A stretch of DNA of 31,333 bases from Alphaproteobacteria bacterium (lineage in GTDB: Bacteria; Pseudomonadota; Alphaproteobacteria; Rhodobacterales; Rhodobacteraceae). The position numbers were made by a program, and so were the translations under genes. The stretch lies in contig JAJRUE010000254.1 of the NCBI GenBank assembly GCA_024277955.1, forward strand, positions 1 through 31,333, read 5' to 3'. This document shows positions 1-8,864 of the stretch, piece by piece (position 1 is the first letter of the stretch; each line of letters opens with the position of its first letter). Below the pieces are notes generated by a model. That model did no database searches. It was given only the letters and a program-made list of their open reading frames with translations, and had not been told where the DNA came from.

Positions 1-1
1 C

Positions 2-472
2 TACCTGGCCGAAGACGCCGGCGATTACGACGCGGCCGAAGCCTTTTTGCTGCTGGGCGCGGCGGTCTGGACCGAGGAACGCCAGGCACTGCTGGAAGCG
101 GCGCTGGCGGCGCGTCCGCGCCCGGTCTGGGTCGGCAATCCAGATATCGTCGCGCCGCGCGAGAACGGGTTTTCCCGCGAGCCGGGCCATTTCGCGCATC
201 GTCTGGCCGACCGCACCGGGATCGCGCCCGTCTTCTACGGCAAACCCTTTGAAAACATATACGATCTCGCCTTTGCCGCGCTTGGCAAGGACGTGGACCG
301 CGCCCGGGTGCTGATGGTGGGCGACAGCCTGCACACCGATATCCTGGGGGCGCAGACCGCCGGGGTGGCTTCGGCGCTGATCGCCAATTACGGATTTTTC
401 GCCGGCGCCGACGAAGCCGAGGCGATCCGCCAGTCGGGGATATCGCCGGATTTCATCCTGGAGCGCCCTTGA
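2..472 (+). CDS. HAD-superfamily hydrolase, subfamily IIA (C-terminal part)
   Basis: The frame is open from base 2, so the left edge of the window cuts the 5' end; 156 residues and the stop are present. HAD-IIA phosphatases act on small phosphorylated metabolites or sugar phosphates in the cytoplasm. The C-terminal HAD motifs are visible: a GKPFENIYD segment carrying the motif III lysine, then MVGDSLHTDILGAQTAG, the motif IV acidic pair with the IIA-type downstream glycine. The family I have in mind (TIGR01459-like) is about 290 residues, so roughly the first 130, including the nucleophile Asp, lie outside the window. It is the only plus-strand gene and is convergent with rnj, 72 bp away. The substrate cannot be inferred. 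Confidence 0.9.
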   Translation, partial: YLAEDAGDYDAAEAFLLLGAAVWTEERQALLEAALAARPRPVWVGNPDIVAPRENGFSREPGHFAHRLADRTGIAPVFYGKPFENIYDLAFAALGKDVDRARVLMVGDSLHTDILGAQTAGVASALIANYGFFAGADEAEAIRQSGISPDFILERP

Positions 473-510
473 TCGCCCTGCCCCCGCACGCCCCGCGCCG
501 CCACGCCAGC

Positions 511-558
511 GGTCAGCCGCTCAGCCGGTCAGCCGCTCAGCCGGTCAGCCGGTCAGGC
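511..558. repeat. 8-bp tandem repeat, six units, spanning the rnj stop codon
   Basis: Six consecutive 8-bp units read GGTCAGCC, GCTCAGCC, GGTCAGCC, GCTCAGCC, GGTCAGCC, GGTCAGGC on the plus strand. The first four form two exact copies of a 16-bp unit. On the minus strand, the last two units encode the C-terminal Leu-Thr-Gly and the TGA of RNase J (stop at 545-547). The rest fills the gap between the convergent HAD gene and rnj. Each unit contains TGA on the minus strand, so unit gain or loss would hardly change the protein. No hairpin with a T-run is visible here. Confidence 0.9.
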
Positions 559-2215
559 GGCTGATCACCACGGTGACCTCGGGCTTCTTGCCGATCTCGT
601 TTTGCGCCGACTTGCGCACCAGGCGGCGGATCGCCTCTTCCAGCCTGTCGTCGTCCTTCAGCGTCTTGCGGTCGGCGCGCATCAGGAACTGGGTCGCGTC
701 CTGTTCCAGCACCTCGACCAGCGGCGCGCGCGACAGCCCGGTTTCCGGCAGGCCCATGATTTCGCACCAGGCATCGCCCAGCGGTTCGTCGTTTTCCACG
801 ATCAGCGTGACGATCACATGCCCGTTCAGCGCCATGCGGATGCGGTCGCGCACCACCCCGTCGAGCGCGCCGATCTGCACCCGGCCATCCAGATAGGTGC
901 GCCCGGTTTCCACATATTCGGCGACCTCGGGGCGGTTGCCGGACAGGTCCAGCATCACCCCATTGGGGGCGATCACCCCGTGCAGCCCGCTTTCGGCGCC
1001 CAGCTTGACATGTTCGCGCAGGTGCCGGTGTTCGCCGTGCATCGGCACCAGGAACTGCGGTTTCAGGATCTGGTGCATGCGCGCAAGGTCCGGGCGGTTG
1101 GCGTGGCCCGAGACGTGGTATTTGTCGGTGTGGTCATCGACCACATCCACCCCCATTTCCGAGAATGCATTGACGATCCGGCCCACGGATTTTTCGTTGC
1201 CGGGGATGGTTTTCGAGGAAAACAGGAACAGGTCGCCCTCTTTCAGCGTCAGCCCCAGATATTTCCCGCGGCTGAGCTGGGCGGTGGCGGCGCGCCGTTC
1301 GCCCTGACTGCCGGTCGAGAGCAGCATCAGGTTTTCGCGCGGGATCTGGGTTGCGCTTTCCGGGCTGATGGTGGGCGGGAAATCGGTGAGAATGCCGACC
1401 TCGACGCCCGCGGTGATCATCCGCCGCATGGCGCGCCCCAAAAGCACCACCGACCGGCCGGCGGCGCGCCCGGCCTCGGCCAGGGTCCTGACCCGGGCGA
1501 TGTTCGACGCGAATGTCGTCGCCACCACCATCCCCGGCGCGTTCGCGACCAGTTCGGCGATCGCGGGGCCGACGCTGGCCTCGGACCGGCCCGGGTGCGG
1601 CGAAAACACGTTGGTGCTGTCGCACACCAGCGCCTTGACGCCGGGGCGCGCGATCTCGGCCCAGAGCGCGGGGTCGAAGGGTTCGCCCACGCCGGGGGTT
1701 TCGTCCAGCTTGAAGTCGCCGGTATGCACGATCCGCCCGGCGGGCGCGTCGATCACCAGCGCGCTGCTTTCGGGGATCGAATGCGACACCGGCACGAAGC
1801 CCACGCTGAAAGGGCCGGCTGCGACGGTTTCGGGCCAGGCGTCCACGGTGCGGATCGCCAGTTCGTCGAGTCCGTGTTCCTCGAACTTGAGGCGCGCGAT
1901 ATGGGCGGTGAAGGCGCGCGCAAAGATCGGCGCCCCGAGCCGCCCCCACAGGTGGCCGATGGCCCCGATATGGTCTTCGTGGGCGTGGGTGATGAAGATC
2001 GCGTCCAGCCGGTCCTTGCGCTCTTCGATCCAGGCGATGTCGGGCAGGATCAGATCGACGCCCGGCGTCGTATCCATGTCAGGGAAGGTCACGCCCAGAT
2101 CGACGATGATGAAGCGTTCGCGCCCCTTCGGCCCGTAGCCGTAGACATAGCAGTTCATGCCGATCTCGCCGGCGCCGCCAAGCGGCAGGTAAGTCAGGCG
2201 GTTCTTCTTGCTCAT
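545..2215 (-). CDS. rnj: Ribonuclease J
   Basis: A 556-residue cytoplasmic metallo-beta-lactamase/beta-CASP ribonuclease. RNase J combines 5'-to-3' exonuclease and endonuclease activity in mRNA turnover and rRNA processing. The zinc-binding signature HAHEDH lies at residues 77-82 (THAHEDHIGA), followed by VPVSHSIPES, HTGDFKLDETP, the CDSTNVFS segment, and the beta-CASP region with LLSTGSQGE. The HVSGHANRPD and PMHGEHRH segments complete the active site. Length matches the family (about 550-560). The ATG at 2215 overlaps the coaX stop by 4 nt (ATGA), so translation is probably coupled. This is the last gene of the nuo-birA-coaX-rnj string. The stop lies inside an 8-bp tandem repeat. Confidence 0.98.
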   Translation of the reverse strand: MSKKNRLTYLPLGGAGEIGMNCYVYGYGPKGRERFIIVDLGVTFPDMDTTPGVDLILPDIAWIEERKDRLDAIFITHAHEDHIGAIGHLWGRLGAPIFARAFTAHIARLKFEEHGLDELAIRTVDAWPETVAAGPFSVGFVPVSHSIPESSALVIDAPAGRIVHTGDFKLDETPGVGEPFDPALWAEIARPGVKALVCDSTNVFSPHPGRSEASVGPAIAELVANAPGMVVATTFASNIARVRTLAEAGRAAGRSVVLLGRAMRRMITAGVEVGILTDFPPTISPESATQIPRENLMLLSTGSQGERRAATAQLSRGKYLGLTLKEGDLFLFSSKTIPGNEKSVGRIVNAFSEMGVDVVDDHTDKYHVSGHANRPDLARMHQILKPQFLVPMHGEHRHLREHVKLGAESGLHGVIAPNGVMLDLSGNRPEVAEYVETGRTYLDGRVQIGALDGVVRDRIRMALNGHVIVTLIVENDEPLGDAWCEIMGLPETGLSRAPLVEVLEQDATQFLMRADRKTLKDDDRLEEAIRRLVRKSAQNEIGKKPEVTVVISRLTG

Positions 2216-2991
2216 GGGTTGCCGTTTTCCTTGTTGTATCGATGGATCACGGTCAGCCCGTGCATGGTCAGATCGTCCTCGATCACGTCAAACAGCACAT
2301 CGCCCGTTTCAAAGAGCGGCGCAAGCCCGCCGGTGCCGATGATCTGCATTGGCACGGCATATTCCGCCTTGATCCGGTCGCAGATCCCGCGCACGAGGCC
2401 GATATAGCCCCAGAACACGCCTGACTGCATGCAATGCACCGTGTTGGTGCCGATCACGGCGAGCGGCTTGGAGATGTCCACATGCGGCAGCGCCGCGGCG
2501 GCGTGGTGCAGCGCTTCCAGGCTGAGGTTCACGCCGGGCGCGATCGCCCCGCCGATATAGGCGCCGTCATGGGCGACCACGTCAAAGGTGGTGGCGGTGC
2601 CGAAATCCACCACGATCAGGTCGCCCCCGTGCCGGTCATAGGCGCCGGCGGCGTTCACCAGCCGGTCGGGGCCGACAGTGGTGCCCTGATCGACGCGCGG
2701 GGCCGCCGGCAGCAGGCAGTCGGGCTTGCCCACCACCAGCGGGCGGCAGCCAAAGTAGCGGTCACACAGGACGCGCAGGTTGAACACCACCCGCGGCACG
2801 GTCGAGGAAATGATCACCGTGTTGATGGTGACATGCAGGTCTTCGGCCTTCATCAGCGTGGACAGCCAGACGAAATACTGATCCGCCGTGCGCTGCCATT
2901 CGGTCGAGGTGCGCCAGGTGGACAGGAACTTTTCCCCGTCCCAGATGGAAAACACCGTGTTGGTGTTGCCGCAATCGATGCACAGCAGCAT
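2212..2991 (-). CDS. coaX: Type III pantothenate kinase
   Basis: A 259-residue protein catalysing ATP-dependent phosphorylation of pantothenate, the first step of CoA synthesis. It has the ASKHA-fold signatures of type III PanK: an N-terminal phosphate-binding DCGNTNTVFSIWDG segment (residues 6-19), GPDRLVNAAGAYDR in the middle, VVDFGTATTFDVV (second phosphate motif) and GGAIAPGVNLSLEAL. Length fits the family (about 255-260). The ATG at 2991 sits 18 nt downstream of the birA stop, and a GGAGGCC-type ribosome-binding sequence lies between them. The 3' end overlaps rnj by 4 nt. Type III PanK is known not to be feedback-inhibited by CoA; nothing here bears on regulation. Confidence 0.98.
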   Translation of the reverse strand: MLLCIDCGNTNTVFSIWDGEKFLSTWRTSTEWQRTADQYFVWLSTLMKAEDLHVTINTVIISSTVPRVVFNLRVLCDRYFGCRPLVVGKPDCLLPAAPRVDQGTTVGPDRLVNAAGAYDRHGGDLIVVDFGTATTFDVVAHDGAYIGGAIAPGVNLSLEALHHAAAALPHVDISKPLAVIGTNTVHCMQSGVFWGYIGLVRGICDRIKAEYAVPMQIIGTGGLAPLFETGDVLFDVIEDDLTMHGLTVIHRYNKENGNP

Positions 2992-3009
2992 GGCGCTGGC
3001 CTCCTTGTC

Positions 3010-3771
3010 TCAGAAAAACACCTCGGCGGCGGAAATCGCCTGCCGCCCCCGGGGCGTTGATAGGACGAGCCGCCCGGCTTCGTCCACCGTTTCGAACAGG
3101 CCGCGCAGCTCGGTCGCGCCGGTGCGCGCGGTGATGGAGTCGCCCAGGCGCGCGGCGCGGGCCAGCCAGGCGTCGCGGATCGGCGCAAAACCCAGAGTGG
3201 CGAACTGGCTTTCGCGCGCCGCATAGGCCGGGGCGAGAATGGCCAGGAATTCGGCCGGGGAGACGATCGCCCCGCTGGACGAGGCCAGCGATACCGGCGG
3301 GAACGCCTGGGGTTCCAGCTGTTCGGCGCGCGGCGCCTCGCGCAGGTTCACCCCGATGCCGACCGCCAGCCGCCCCGGGCACAGGGTTTCCAGCAGGATG
3401 CCGGCCAGCTTGCCGCCGTTCAGCAGCACGTCGTTGGGCCATTTCAGGGCAAAGCCTTCGCTGCGCCCGCAGATCGCGACAAAGGCGTCGTACAGCGCCA
3501 GCGAGGCCACGAAGGACCGCAACGCCAGCCGGTCGGGGGCGTCATCGCTGCACAGCACCAGGGTCGCGGCGAAATTGCCCGGCGGATCGCGCCAGTCGCG
3601 CCCGCGCCGGCCGCGGCCCCGGGTCTGGCGTTCGGCCAGGATCCATTCCGGCCCGGCCAGGGTGGCGGCGATGCGCGCCGCTTCGGCATTGGTGCTGTCC
3701 ACTTCGGCCAGCACCCGCCGGCCATAGTCCCGGGGCCAGGGGCCCGGTGCGCCGGCCTCAGTAGTTGACAA
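3010..3771 (-). CDS. birA: Biotin--[acetyl-CoA-carboxylase] ligase, no DNA-binding domain
   Basis: A 253-residue biotin protein ligase that makes biotinyl-AMP and attaches biotin to carboxyl-carrier lysines. Visible motifs are EVDSTNAEA (residues 23-31), the biotin-binding loop QTRGRGRRGRDW, then GNFAATLVL and ALKWPNDVLLNGGKLAGILLE. The catalytic domain starts near residue 15, so the N-terminal helix-turn-helix of E. coli-type BirA is absent and a repressor role is unlikely. The start chosen is TTG at 3771, because no ATG or GTG lies before the conserved core; it overlaps the nuoN stop by 14 nt. One substrate, the biotinyl subunit of methylcrotonyl-CoA carboxylase, is encoded in this window (26325-28307). 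Confidence 0.95.
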   Translation of the reverse strand: MSTTEAGAPGPWPRDYGRRVLAEVDSTNAEAARIAATLAGPEWILAERQTRGRGRRGRDWRDPPGNFAATLVLCSDDAPDRLALRSFVASLALYDAFVAICGRSEGFALKWPNDVLLNGGKLAGILLETLCPGRLAVGIGVNLREAPRAEQLEPQAFPPVSLASSSGAIVSPAEFLAILAPAYAARESQFATLGFAPIRDAWLARAARLGDSITARTGATELRGLFETVDEAGRLVLSTPRGRQAISAAEVFF

Positions 3772-5203
3772 GCGCGTCCGCCGCCATCGCCGCGAGGCTT
3801 TCGATGCCGAACAGGTTCACGACCCCCAGCACCATCACCGCCGCCGCGCCCATCAGGAACAGCCAGTGCGACACCGCCATGCCGGCGTCGATGCCGTCTT
3901 CGCGTTCCTCGCCGAAATACATCAGGAAAACCAGCCGCAGGTAATAGAACGCGCCGATCACCGAAGCGATCACCCCGATCACCGCCAGCCAGGTCAGATC
4001 CGCCTGCAGCGCCGCCTTGAGCACGTAGAACTTCCCGAAAAAGCCCACCATCGGTGGCACCCCGGCCAGCGAAAACAGCAGCACCAGCATCGCCAGCGCT
4101 TTCAGCGGTTCGCGTTTGGACAGCTGGTTCAGGCTGGCGATGTCGGCGACCGGTTCGCCGTCACGCTCCATCGACAGGATAAAGGCAAAGGTGCCCACGT
4201 TCATGGTCACATAGATCGCCATGTAGATCAGCATCGCCTGCACGCCAAAGGCGTTGCCCGCCGCCAGCCCCATCAGCGCGAACCCCATATGCGCGATCGA
4301 CGAATAGGCCATCAGCCGCTTGATGTTGGTCTGGCCGATGGCGGCAATCGCCCCCAGCACCATCGAAGCCGCCGCCAGCAGCGCGATCACCTGGCCCCAG
4401 TCGCCGGGGATGCCGCCGAAAGCGTCGAACATGACGCGGGCGAACAGGCCCATCGCCGCGACCTTGGGGGCGGTGGCGAAAAAGGCGGTGACCGGCGTGG
4501 GCGAGCCTTCGTAGACATCCGGGGTCCACATGTGGAAGGGCACCGCCGAGACCTTGAAGGCAAGACCGGTGATCATGAACACCAGCCCGATCAGCAGGCC
4601 AAGCGAAACCTCGCCCCCCGACACGGTTTCGATGATGCCGGAAAACCGGGTGGTGCCGGCAAAGCCGTAGACCAGCGACGCGCCATACAGCAGCAGCCCC
4701 GAACTCAGCGCCCCCAGCACGAAGTATTTCAGCCCGGCTTCGGTGGATTTCACGCTGTCCCGGCGCAGCGCCGCGACCACGTAAAGCGCCAGCGACTGCA
4801 GTTCCAGCCCCATGTAGAGCGCCATCAGGTCGCCGGCCGACACCATCACCATCATCCCCACCGTCGCCAGCACGACCAGGATCGGATATTCGAACCGCAA
4901 CAGGCGCGCGCGGCTCATGTAGCGTTCGCTCATCACCAGGACCGAGGCCGAACACAGCAGCACCACCACCTTGGCAAAGCGCGCAAAGGCGTCGTCGATG
5001 AACATGCCGCCAAAGGCCGGGTGGCTGCCTTCTCCGCCAAGGCCTATGTAGGCGGCCAGGGCGACCATCACCGCGGCGCTCAGGCCGGTGATCGGCCTGG
5101 CCATGGCATCCTTGCCGCCATAGGCCCCCAGCATCAGCGCCCCCATGGCGAAGACCGCCAGGATCACCTCGGGCAGAACAATCGAGAAATCGGCAGATGT
5201 CAT
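3758..5203 (-). CDS. nuoN: NADH-quinone oxidoreductase subunit N
   Basis: A 481-residue polytopic inner-membrane protein, one of the three Mrp-antiporter-like proton-pumping subunits of complex I. It has about 14 hydrophobic segments. The family signature around MALYMGLELQSLALYVVAALRR (spans the conserved TM5 glutamate), the lysine region FKVSAVPFHMWTPDVYEGSP, and QTNIKRLMAYSSIAHMGF are all present. Length agrees with alphaproteobacterial NuoN. The start is the ATG at 5203; an ATG at 5208 runs straight into a stop. It is 11 nt downstream of the nuoM stop and overlaps birA by 14 nt. It is the last of the 14 core genes. Confidence 0.98.
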   Translation of the reverse strand: MTSADFSIVLPEVILAVFAMGALMLGAYGGKDAMARPITGLSAAVMVALAAYIGLGGEGSHPAFGGMFIDDAFARFAKVVVLLCSASVLVMSERYMSRARLLRFEYPILVVLATVGMMVMVSAGDLMALYMGLELQSLALYVVAALRRDSVKSTEAGLKYFVLGALSSGLLLYGASLVYGFAGTTRFSGIIETVSGGEVSLGLLIGLVFMITGLAFKVSAVPFHMWTPDVYEGSPTPVTAFFATAPKVAAMGLFARVMFDAFGGIPGDWGQVIALLAAASMVLGAIAAIGQTNIKRLMAYSSIAHMGFALMGLAAGNAFGVQAMLIYMAIYVTMNVGTFAFILSMERDGEPVADIASLNQLSKREPLKALAMLVLLFSLAGVPPMVGFFGKFYVLKAALQADLTWLAVIGVIASVIGAFYYLRLVFLMYFGEEREDGIDAGMAVSHWLFLMGAAAVMVLGVVNLFGIESLAAMAADALVNY

Positions 5204-5214
5204 GTCATGTGCCC

Positions 5215-6759
5215 CTAGTTATGCGCCCGGGACGGCATCGGCGCGCCCCTGTCCGGCAATGCGGCGTTAAAGTCGTTCAGCAGGTTTTCCACCGACGGGC
5301 CGATGATGTCGGTGACCGCCGCCGGGTAGACCCCGAGAAACAGCGTCATCGCCACCAGCGGTCCGAAGATCAGCTTTTCGCGCAGGTTCAGATCCTTGAT
5401 CGTGCGCAGGCTTTCCTTGATCAGGTCGCCCATCACCACCCGGCGATACAGCCACAGCGCATAGGCCGCCGACAGGATCACCCCGGTGGTGGCGATGGCC
5501 GCGACCCAGGTGTTGGCCTGGAACATGCCCACCAGCGTCAGGAATTCCCCGACAAAGCCCGAAGTGCCGGGCAGGCCGACATTGGCCATGGTGAAGAACA
5601 TGAAGATCAGCGCGTATTTCGGCATCCGGTTCACCAGCCCGCCGTAGGCGTCGATGTCGCGGGTATGCATCCGGTCGTAGATCACGCCGACGCACAGGAA
5701 CAAGGCGCCCGAGATGAACCCGTGGCTGAGCATCTGAAAGATCGCCCCGTCCAGCCCCTGCTGGTTGAAGCTGAAGATACCGGCGGTCACGTATCCCATA
5801 TGCGCAACCGACGAATAGGCGATGAGCTTTTTCATGTCCTGCTGCGCCAGCGCCACCAGCGAGGTATAGACGATGGCGATGACCGACAGCCCCAGCACCA
5901 GCGGCGTCCAGATATCGGCGCCCACCGGGAACATCGGCAAGGAAAACCGCAGGAACCCGTAGCCGCCCATCTTCAGCAGGATCGCCGCCAGCACCACCGA
6001 ACCGGCGGTGGGGGCCTGCACGTGGGCATCGGGCAGCCAGGTGTGGAACGGCCACATCGGCATCTTCACCGCGAATGACGCAAAGAACGCCAGGAACAGC
6101 AGCGACTGCATCCCGCCGATCACCTGCATGCCCAGCACGCTGATCGTGTCGGAGGCGAATTCATGGGCCAGCAGCGTCGGGATGTCGGTGGTTCCGGCAT
6201 CCACATACATCGCCACCATCGCCACCAGCATCAGCACCGAACCCAGAAAGGTATAGAGGAAGAACTTGAAGGCCGCGTAGATCCGGTCCTTGCCGCCCCA
6301 GATTCCGATGATCAGGAACATCGGGATCAGCCCGCCTTCGAAGAACAGGTAGAACAGCACCAGATCCAGCGCCATGAACACGCCCAGCATGAGCGTTTCC
6401 AGCAGCAGGAACGCGATCATGTAGTCCTTGACCCGGTGCGTCACCCCCCAGCAGGCGGCAATGGTGATCGGCATCAGGAAGGTGGTCAGCATCACGAACA
6501 GCACCGAAATGCCATCGACGCCCATCTTGTATTTCAGCCCCAGGATCCAGTCGCTTTCCTCGACGAACTGGAACCCGGTGTCGGCGGGGTCGAACTGGAA
6601 CAGCACGAACAGCGACACCAGGAAGGTGGCCGAGGTGGCGATCAGCGCCAGCCACTTGGCGTTGCGCTGCGCCGCCTCATCGTCGCCGCGCAGAAACAGC
6701 GCCAGGATGGCCGCCGCGATCAGCGGGATGAAGGTGATGATCGAAAGAAGAGAGTTCAT
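5215..6759 (-). CDS. nuoM: NADH-quinone oxidoreductase subunit M
   Basis: A 514-residue polytopic membrane subunit of the complex I proton-pumping arm, related to Na+/H+ antiporters. The segment LFYLFFEGGLIPMFLIIGIW contains the conserved TM5 glutamate. VKMPMWPFHTWLPDAHVQAP carries the TM7 lysine and QQDMKKLIAYSSVAHMGYV the TM8 lysine region. Length is normal (about 500-515). The ATG at 6759 shares one base with the nuoL stop (TGATG). It is followed by nuoN after 11 nt. Confidence 0.98.
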   Translation of the reverse strand: MNSLLSIITFIPLIAAAILALFLRGDDEAAQRNAKWLALIATSATFLVSLFVLFQFDPADTGFQFVEESDWILGLKYKMGVDGISVLFVMLTTFLMPITIAACWGVTHRVKDYMIAFLLLETLMLGVFMALDLVLFYLFFEGGLIPMFLIIGIWGGKDRIYAAFKFFLYTFLGSVLMLVAMVAMYVDAGTTDIPTLLAHEFASDTISVLGMQVIGGMQSLLFLAFFASFAVKMPMWPFHTWLPDAHVQAPTAGSVVLAAILLKMGGYGFLRFSLPMFPVGADIWTPLVLGLSVIAIVYTSLVALAQQDMKKLIAYSSVAHMGYVTAGIFSFNQQGLDGAIFQMLSHGFISGALFLCVGVIYDRMHTRDIDAYGGLVNRMPKYALIFMFFTMANVGLPGTSGFVGEFLTLVGMFQANTWVAAIATTGVILSAAYALWLYRRVVMGDLIKESLRTIKDLNLREKLIFGPLVAMTLFLGVYPAAVTDIIGPSVENLLNDFNAALPDRGAPMPSRAHN

Positions 6760-8858
6760 CAGCCCGCCCCCCCGTTCAGCGTCACAAGGGTGACGAGGAT
6801 CGCTATCCCCACCACCATCGCAAAGGCGTAATGGAACAGATAGCCCGACTGCAGCCGCCCGGCGAGGCGGGTGAACATCGGGATGATCCCCAGCGCGATG
6901 CCGTTCAGCGCGCCGTCGATCACCTTGCCGTCACCTTTCTTCCACAGGAAGTTGCCCAGCCACCTGGCCGGCCGCACGAACAGCCAGTCGTAGATTTCGT
7001 CGAAATACCACTTGTTCAGCAGGAACAGATACAGCGGCCGCTGCATGGTCGCCAAACGGCCGGGCCAGTCGGGCCGGCGGATGTAGAACATCCAGGCGAT
7101 GACAAAGCCGATCAGCATCGCCACAAAGGGCGAAACCTTGACCCAGGCCGGGCTTTCGTGGGCGCGGGTCAGCACGTCGTTTTCGGGGCCCATGAAAATC
7201 GCCCCCCTGGGCGCCATTGGCACCAGCACGTCATGGCCGGGATCAACCTGCGGGGCCTCGGCGGTGGCGGCTTCCTGCGCGCCTGCTTCGCCGTCGGCGC
7301 CGGCCTCGCCCTCGGCGGCGGTTTCATGCGCCTCGATGCCGAAAAACGCGTTGACCTTGGCGTGTTCGCCGAAGAACGGGCCATACCAGACCATGCCCGC
7401 CAGCACCGCCCCGATCGCCAGCACCCCCAGCGGCACGATCATCGTCCAGTTGCTTTCCTTGGCGTGTTCATGGGCGTGCTGGTCGCCGCGCGGCGAGCCC
7501 CAGAAGGTCATGAACATCAGCCGCCAGCTGTAAAAGCTGGTGAACAGCGCCGCGATCACCAGCGCCCAGAAGGCAAAGCCGTTGCCGCTGCCGTAGGCGC
7601 TTTCGATGATCGCGTCTTTCGACAGGAACCCGGCAAAGCCGATGGTGGTCAGCGGAATGCCCACCCCGGTGATCGCCAGCGTGCCGATCAGCATCGCCCA
7701 GAAGGTCAGCGGGATCTTGCGGCGCAGCCCGCCATAGTTGCGCATGTCCTGTTCGTGGTGCATCGCGGTGATCACCGAGCCGGCGCCAAGAAACAGCATC
7801 GCCTTGAAGAAGGCATGCGTCAGCAGGTGGAACATCGCCACCGAGTAGACCCCGACGCCCGCGGCCACGAACATGTAGCCAAGCTGGCTACAGGTGGAAT
7901 AGGCGATCACCCGCTTGATGTCGTTTTGCACCAGCCCCACGGTGGCGGCGAAAAACGCCGTCGCCGCGCCGATATAGACGACAAAGGCCTTGGCCTGCGG
8001 CGCGTATTCGAAAAGCGGCGACATGCGGCTGACCAGGAACACCCCGGCGGTGACCATGGTGGCGGCGTGGATCAGCGCCGACACAGGGGTCGGGCCTTCC
8101 ATCGCGTCCGGAAGCCAGGTGTGCAGAAACAGCTGCGCCGACTTGCCCATGGCGCCGATGAACAGCAAAAACGCCAGCAGGTTGGCGGCGTTCCAGTCGG
8201 TCCACAGGAAACGGATGTCGGTTTCGGCCAGCCGCGGCGCGGCGGCGAATACATCGTCCAGCCGGATGCTGTCGACCATGTAGAACAGCCCGAAGATCCC
8301 CAGCGCAAAGCCGAAGTCCCCCACCCGGTTGACCACAAAGGCCTTGATCGCGGCGGCGTTGGCGGACGGCTTGCGGAAATAAAACCCGATCAGCAGGTAG
8401 GAGGCGACGCCCACCCCTTCCCAGCCGAAGAACATCTGCACCAGGTTGTCGGCGGTGACCAGCATCAGCATGGCGAAGGTGAAGAACGAAAGATAGGCGA
8501 AGAACCGCGCCTTGTAGCGGTAGTCGTCGCCGAAGTTTTCGTCATGCGCCATGTAGCCGAAGGAATAGAGATGCACGAGGCTGGAAACCGTCGTCACCAC
8601 GATCAGCATGATCGAGGTCAGCCGGTCGATGCGCAGCCCCCAGTCGGTGGCCAGCGTGCCGCTTTCGATCCAGCGCAGCACCTGGATGTGCTCGGTGACC
8701 GTCGGGTCCAGCGTCAGGAAGATGATCCAGCTCAGAAGCGCCGACAGGAACAGCAGCCCCGTGGTCAGCCATTGCGCTGCGGTTTCCCCGATCAGCCGCC
8801 AGCCGAAGCCTGCGATCAGCGCGCCGACCAGCGGGGCGAAAAGAAGGATGGTTGCCAT
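6759..8858 (-). CDS. nuoL: NADH-quinone oxidoreductase subunit L
   Basis: A 699-residue polytopic membrane subunit, the distal antiporter-like pump of complex I whose long C-terminal lateral helix runs along the membrane arm. Recognised segments are MFFGWEGVGVASYLLIGF (TM5 glutamate region), GKSAQLFLHTWLPDAMEGPT (lysine region) and QNDIKRVIAYSTCSQLGYM. Around residues 500-545 there is an Ala/Glu/Gly-rich acidic hydrophilic loop (for example EGEAGADGEAGAQEAATAEA), which makes the protein somewhat longer than the E. coli one (613). I regard this as a lineage-typical loop, not a fusion. It starts 6 nt after the nuoK stop and its stop overlaps the nuoM start by 1 nt. Confidence 0.98.
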   Translation of the reverse strand: MATILLFAPLVGALIAGFGWRLIGETAAQWLTTGLLFLSALLSWIIFLTLDPTVTEHIQVLRWIESGTLATDWGLRIDRLTSIMLIVVTTVSSLVHLYSFGYMAHDENFGDDYRYKARFFAYLSFFTFAMLMLVTADNLVQMFFGWEGVGVASYLLIGFYFRKPSANAAAIKAFVVNRVGDFGFALGIFGLFYMVDSIRLDDVFAAAPRLAETDIRFLWTDWNAANLLAFLLFIGAMGKSAQLFLHTWLPDAMEGPTPVSALIHAATMVTAGVFLVSRMSPLFEYAPQAKAFVVYIGAATAFFAATVGLVQNDIKRVIAYSTCSQLGYMFVAAGVGVYSVAMFHLLTHAFFKAMLFLGAGSVITAMHHEQDMRNYGGLRRKIPLTFWAMLIGTLAITGVGIPLTTIGFAGFLSKDAIIESAYGSGNGFAFWALVIAALFTSFYSWRLMFMTFWGSPRGDQHAHEHAKESNWTMIVPLGVLAIGAVLAGMVWYGPFFGEHAKVNAFFGIEAHETAAEGEAGADGEAGAQEAATAEAPQVDPGHDVLVPMAPRGAIFMGPENDVLTRAHESPAWVKVSPFVAMLIGFVIAWMFYIRRPDWPGRLATMQRPLYLFLLNKWYFDEIYDWLFVRPARWLGNFLWKKGDGKVIDGALNGIALGIIPMFTRLAGRLQSGYLFHYAFAMVVGIAILVTLVTLNGGAG

Positions 8859-8864
8859 GGATCG

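Noticed and set aside
473..544. Bidirectional terminator between the HAD gene and rnj
   Set aside because: Convergent genes would need one, but I see only short GC stems and an 8-bp tandem repeat, no clear hairpin with U-tract on either strand.
602..2407. Plus-strand open frame of 601 codons opposite rnj
   Set aside because: Antisense shadow of RNase J; it has no recognisable domain and biased composition.
6759..8858. Gene fusion or foreign insert in nuoL because of the Ala/Glu-rich loop and 699-residue length
   Set aside because: All pump motifs are in order, and the acidic loop sits in a variable region known to differ in length between lineages.
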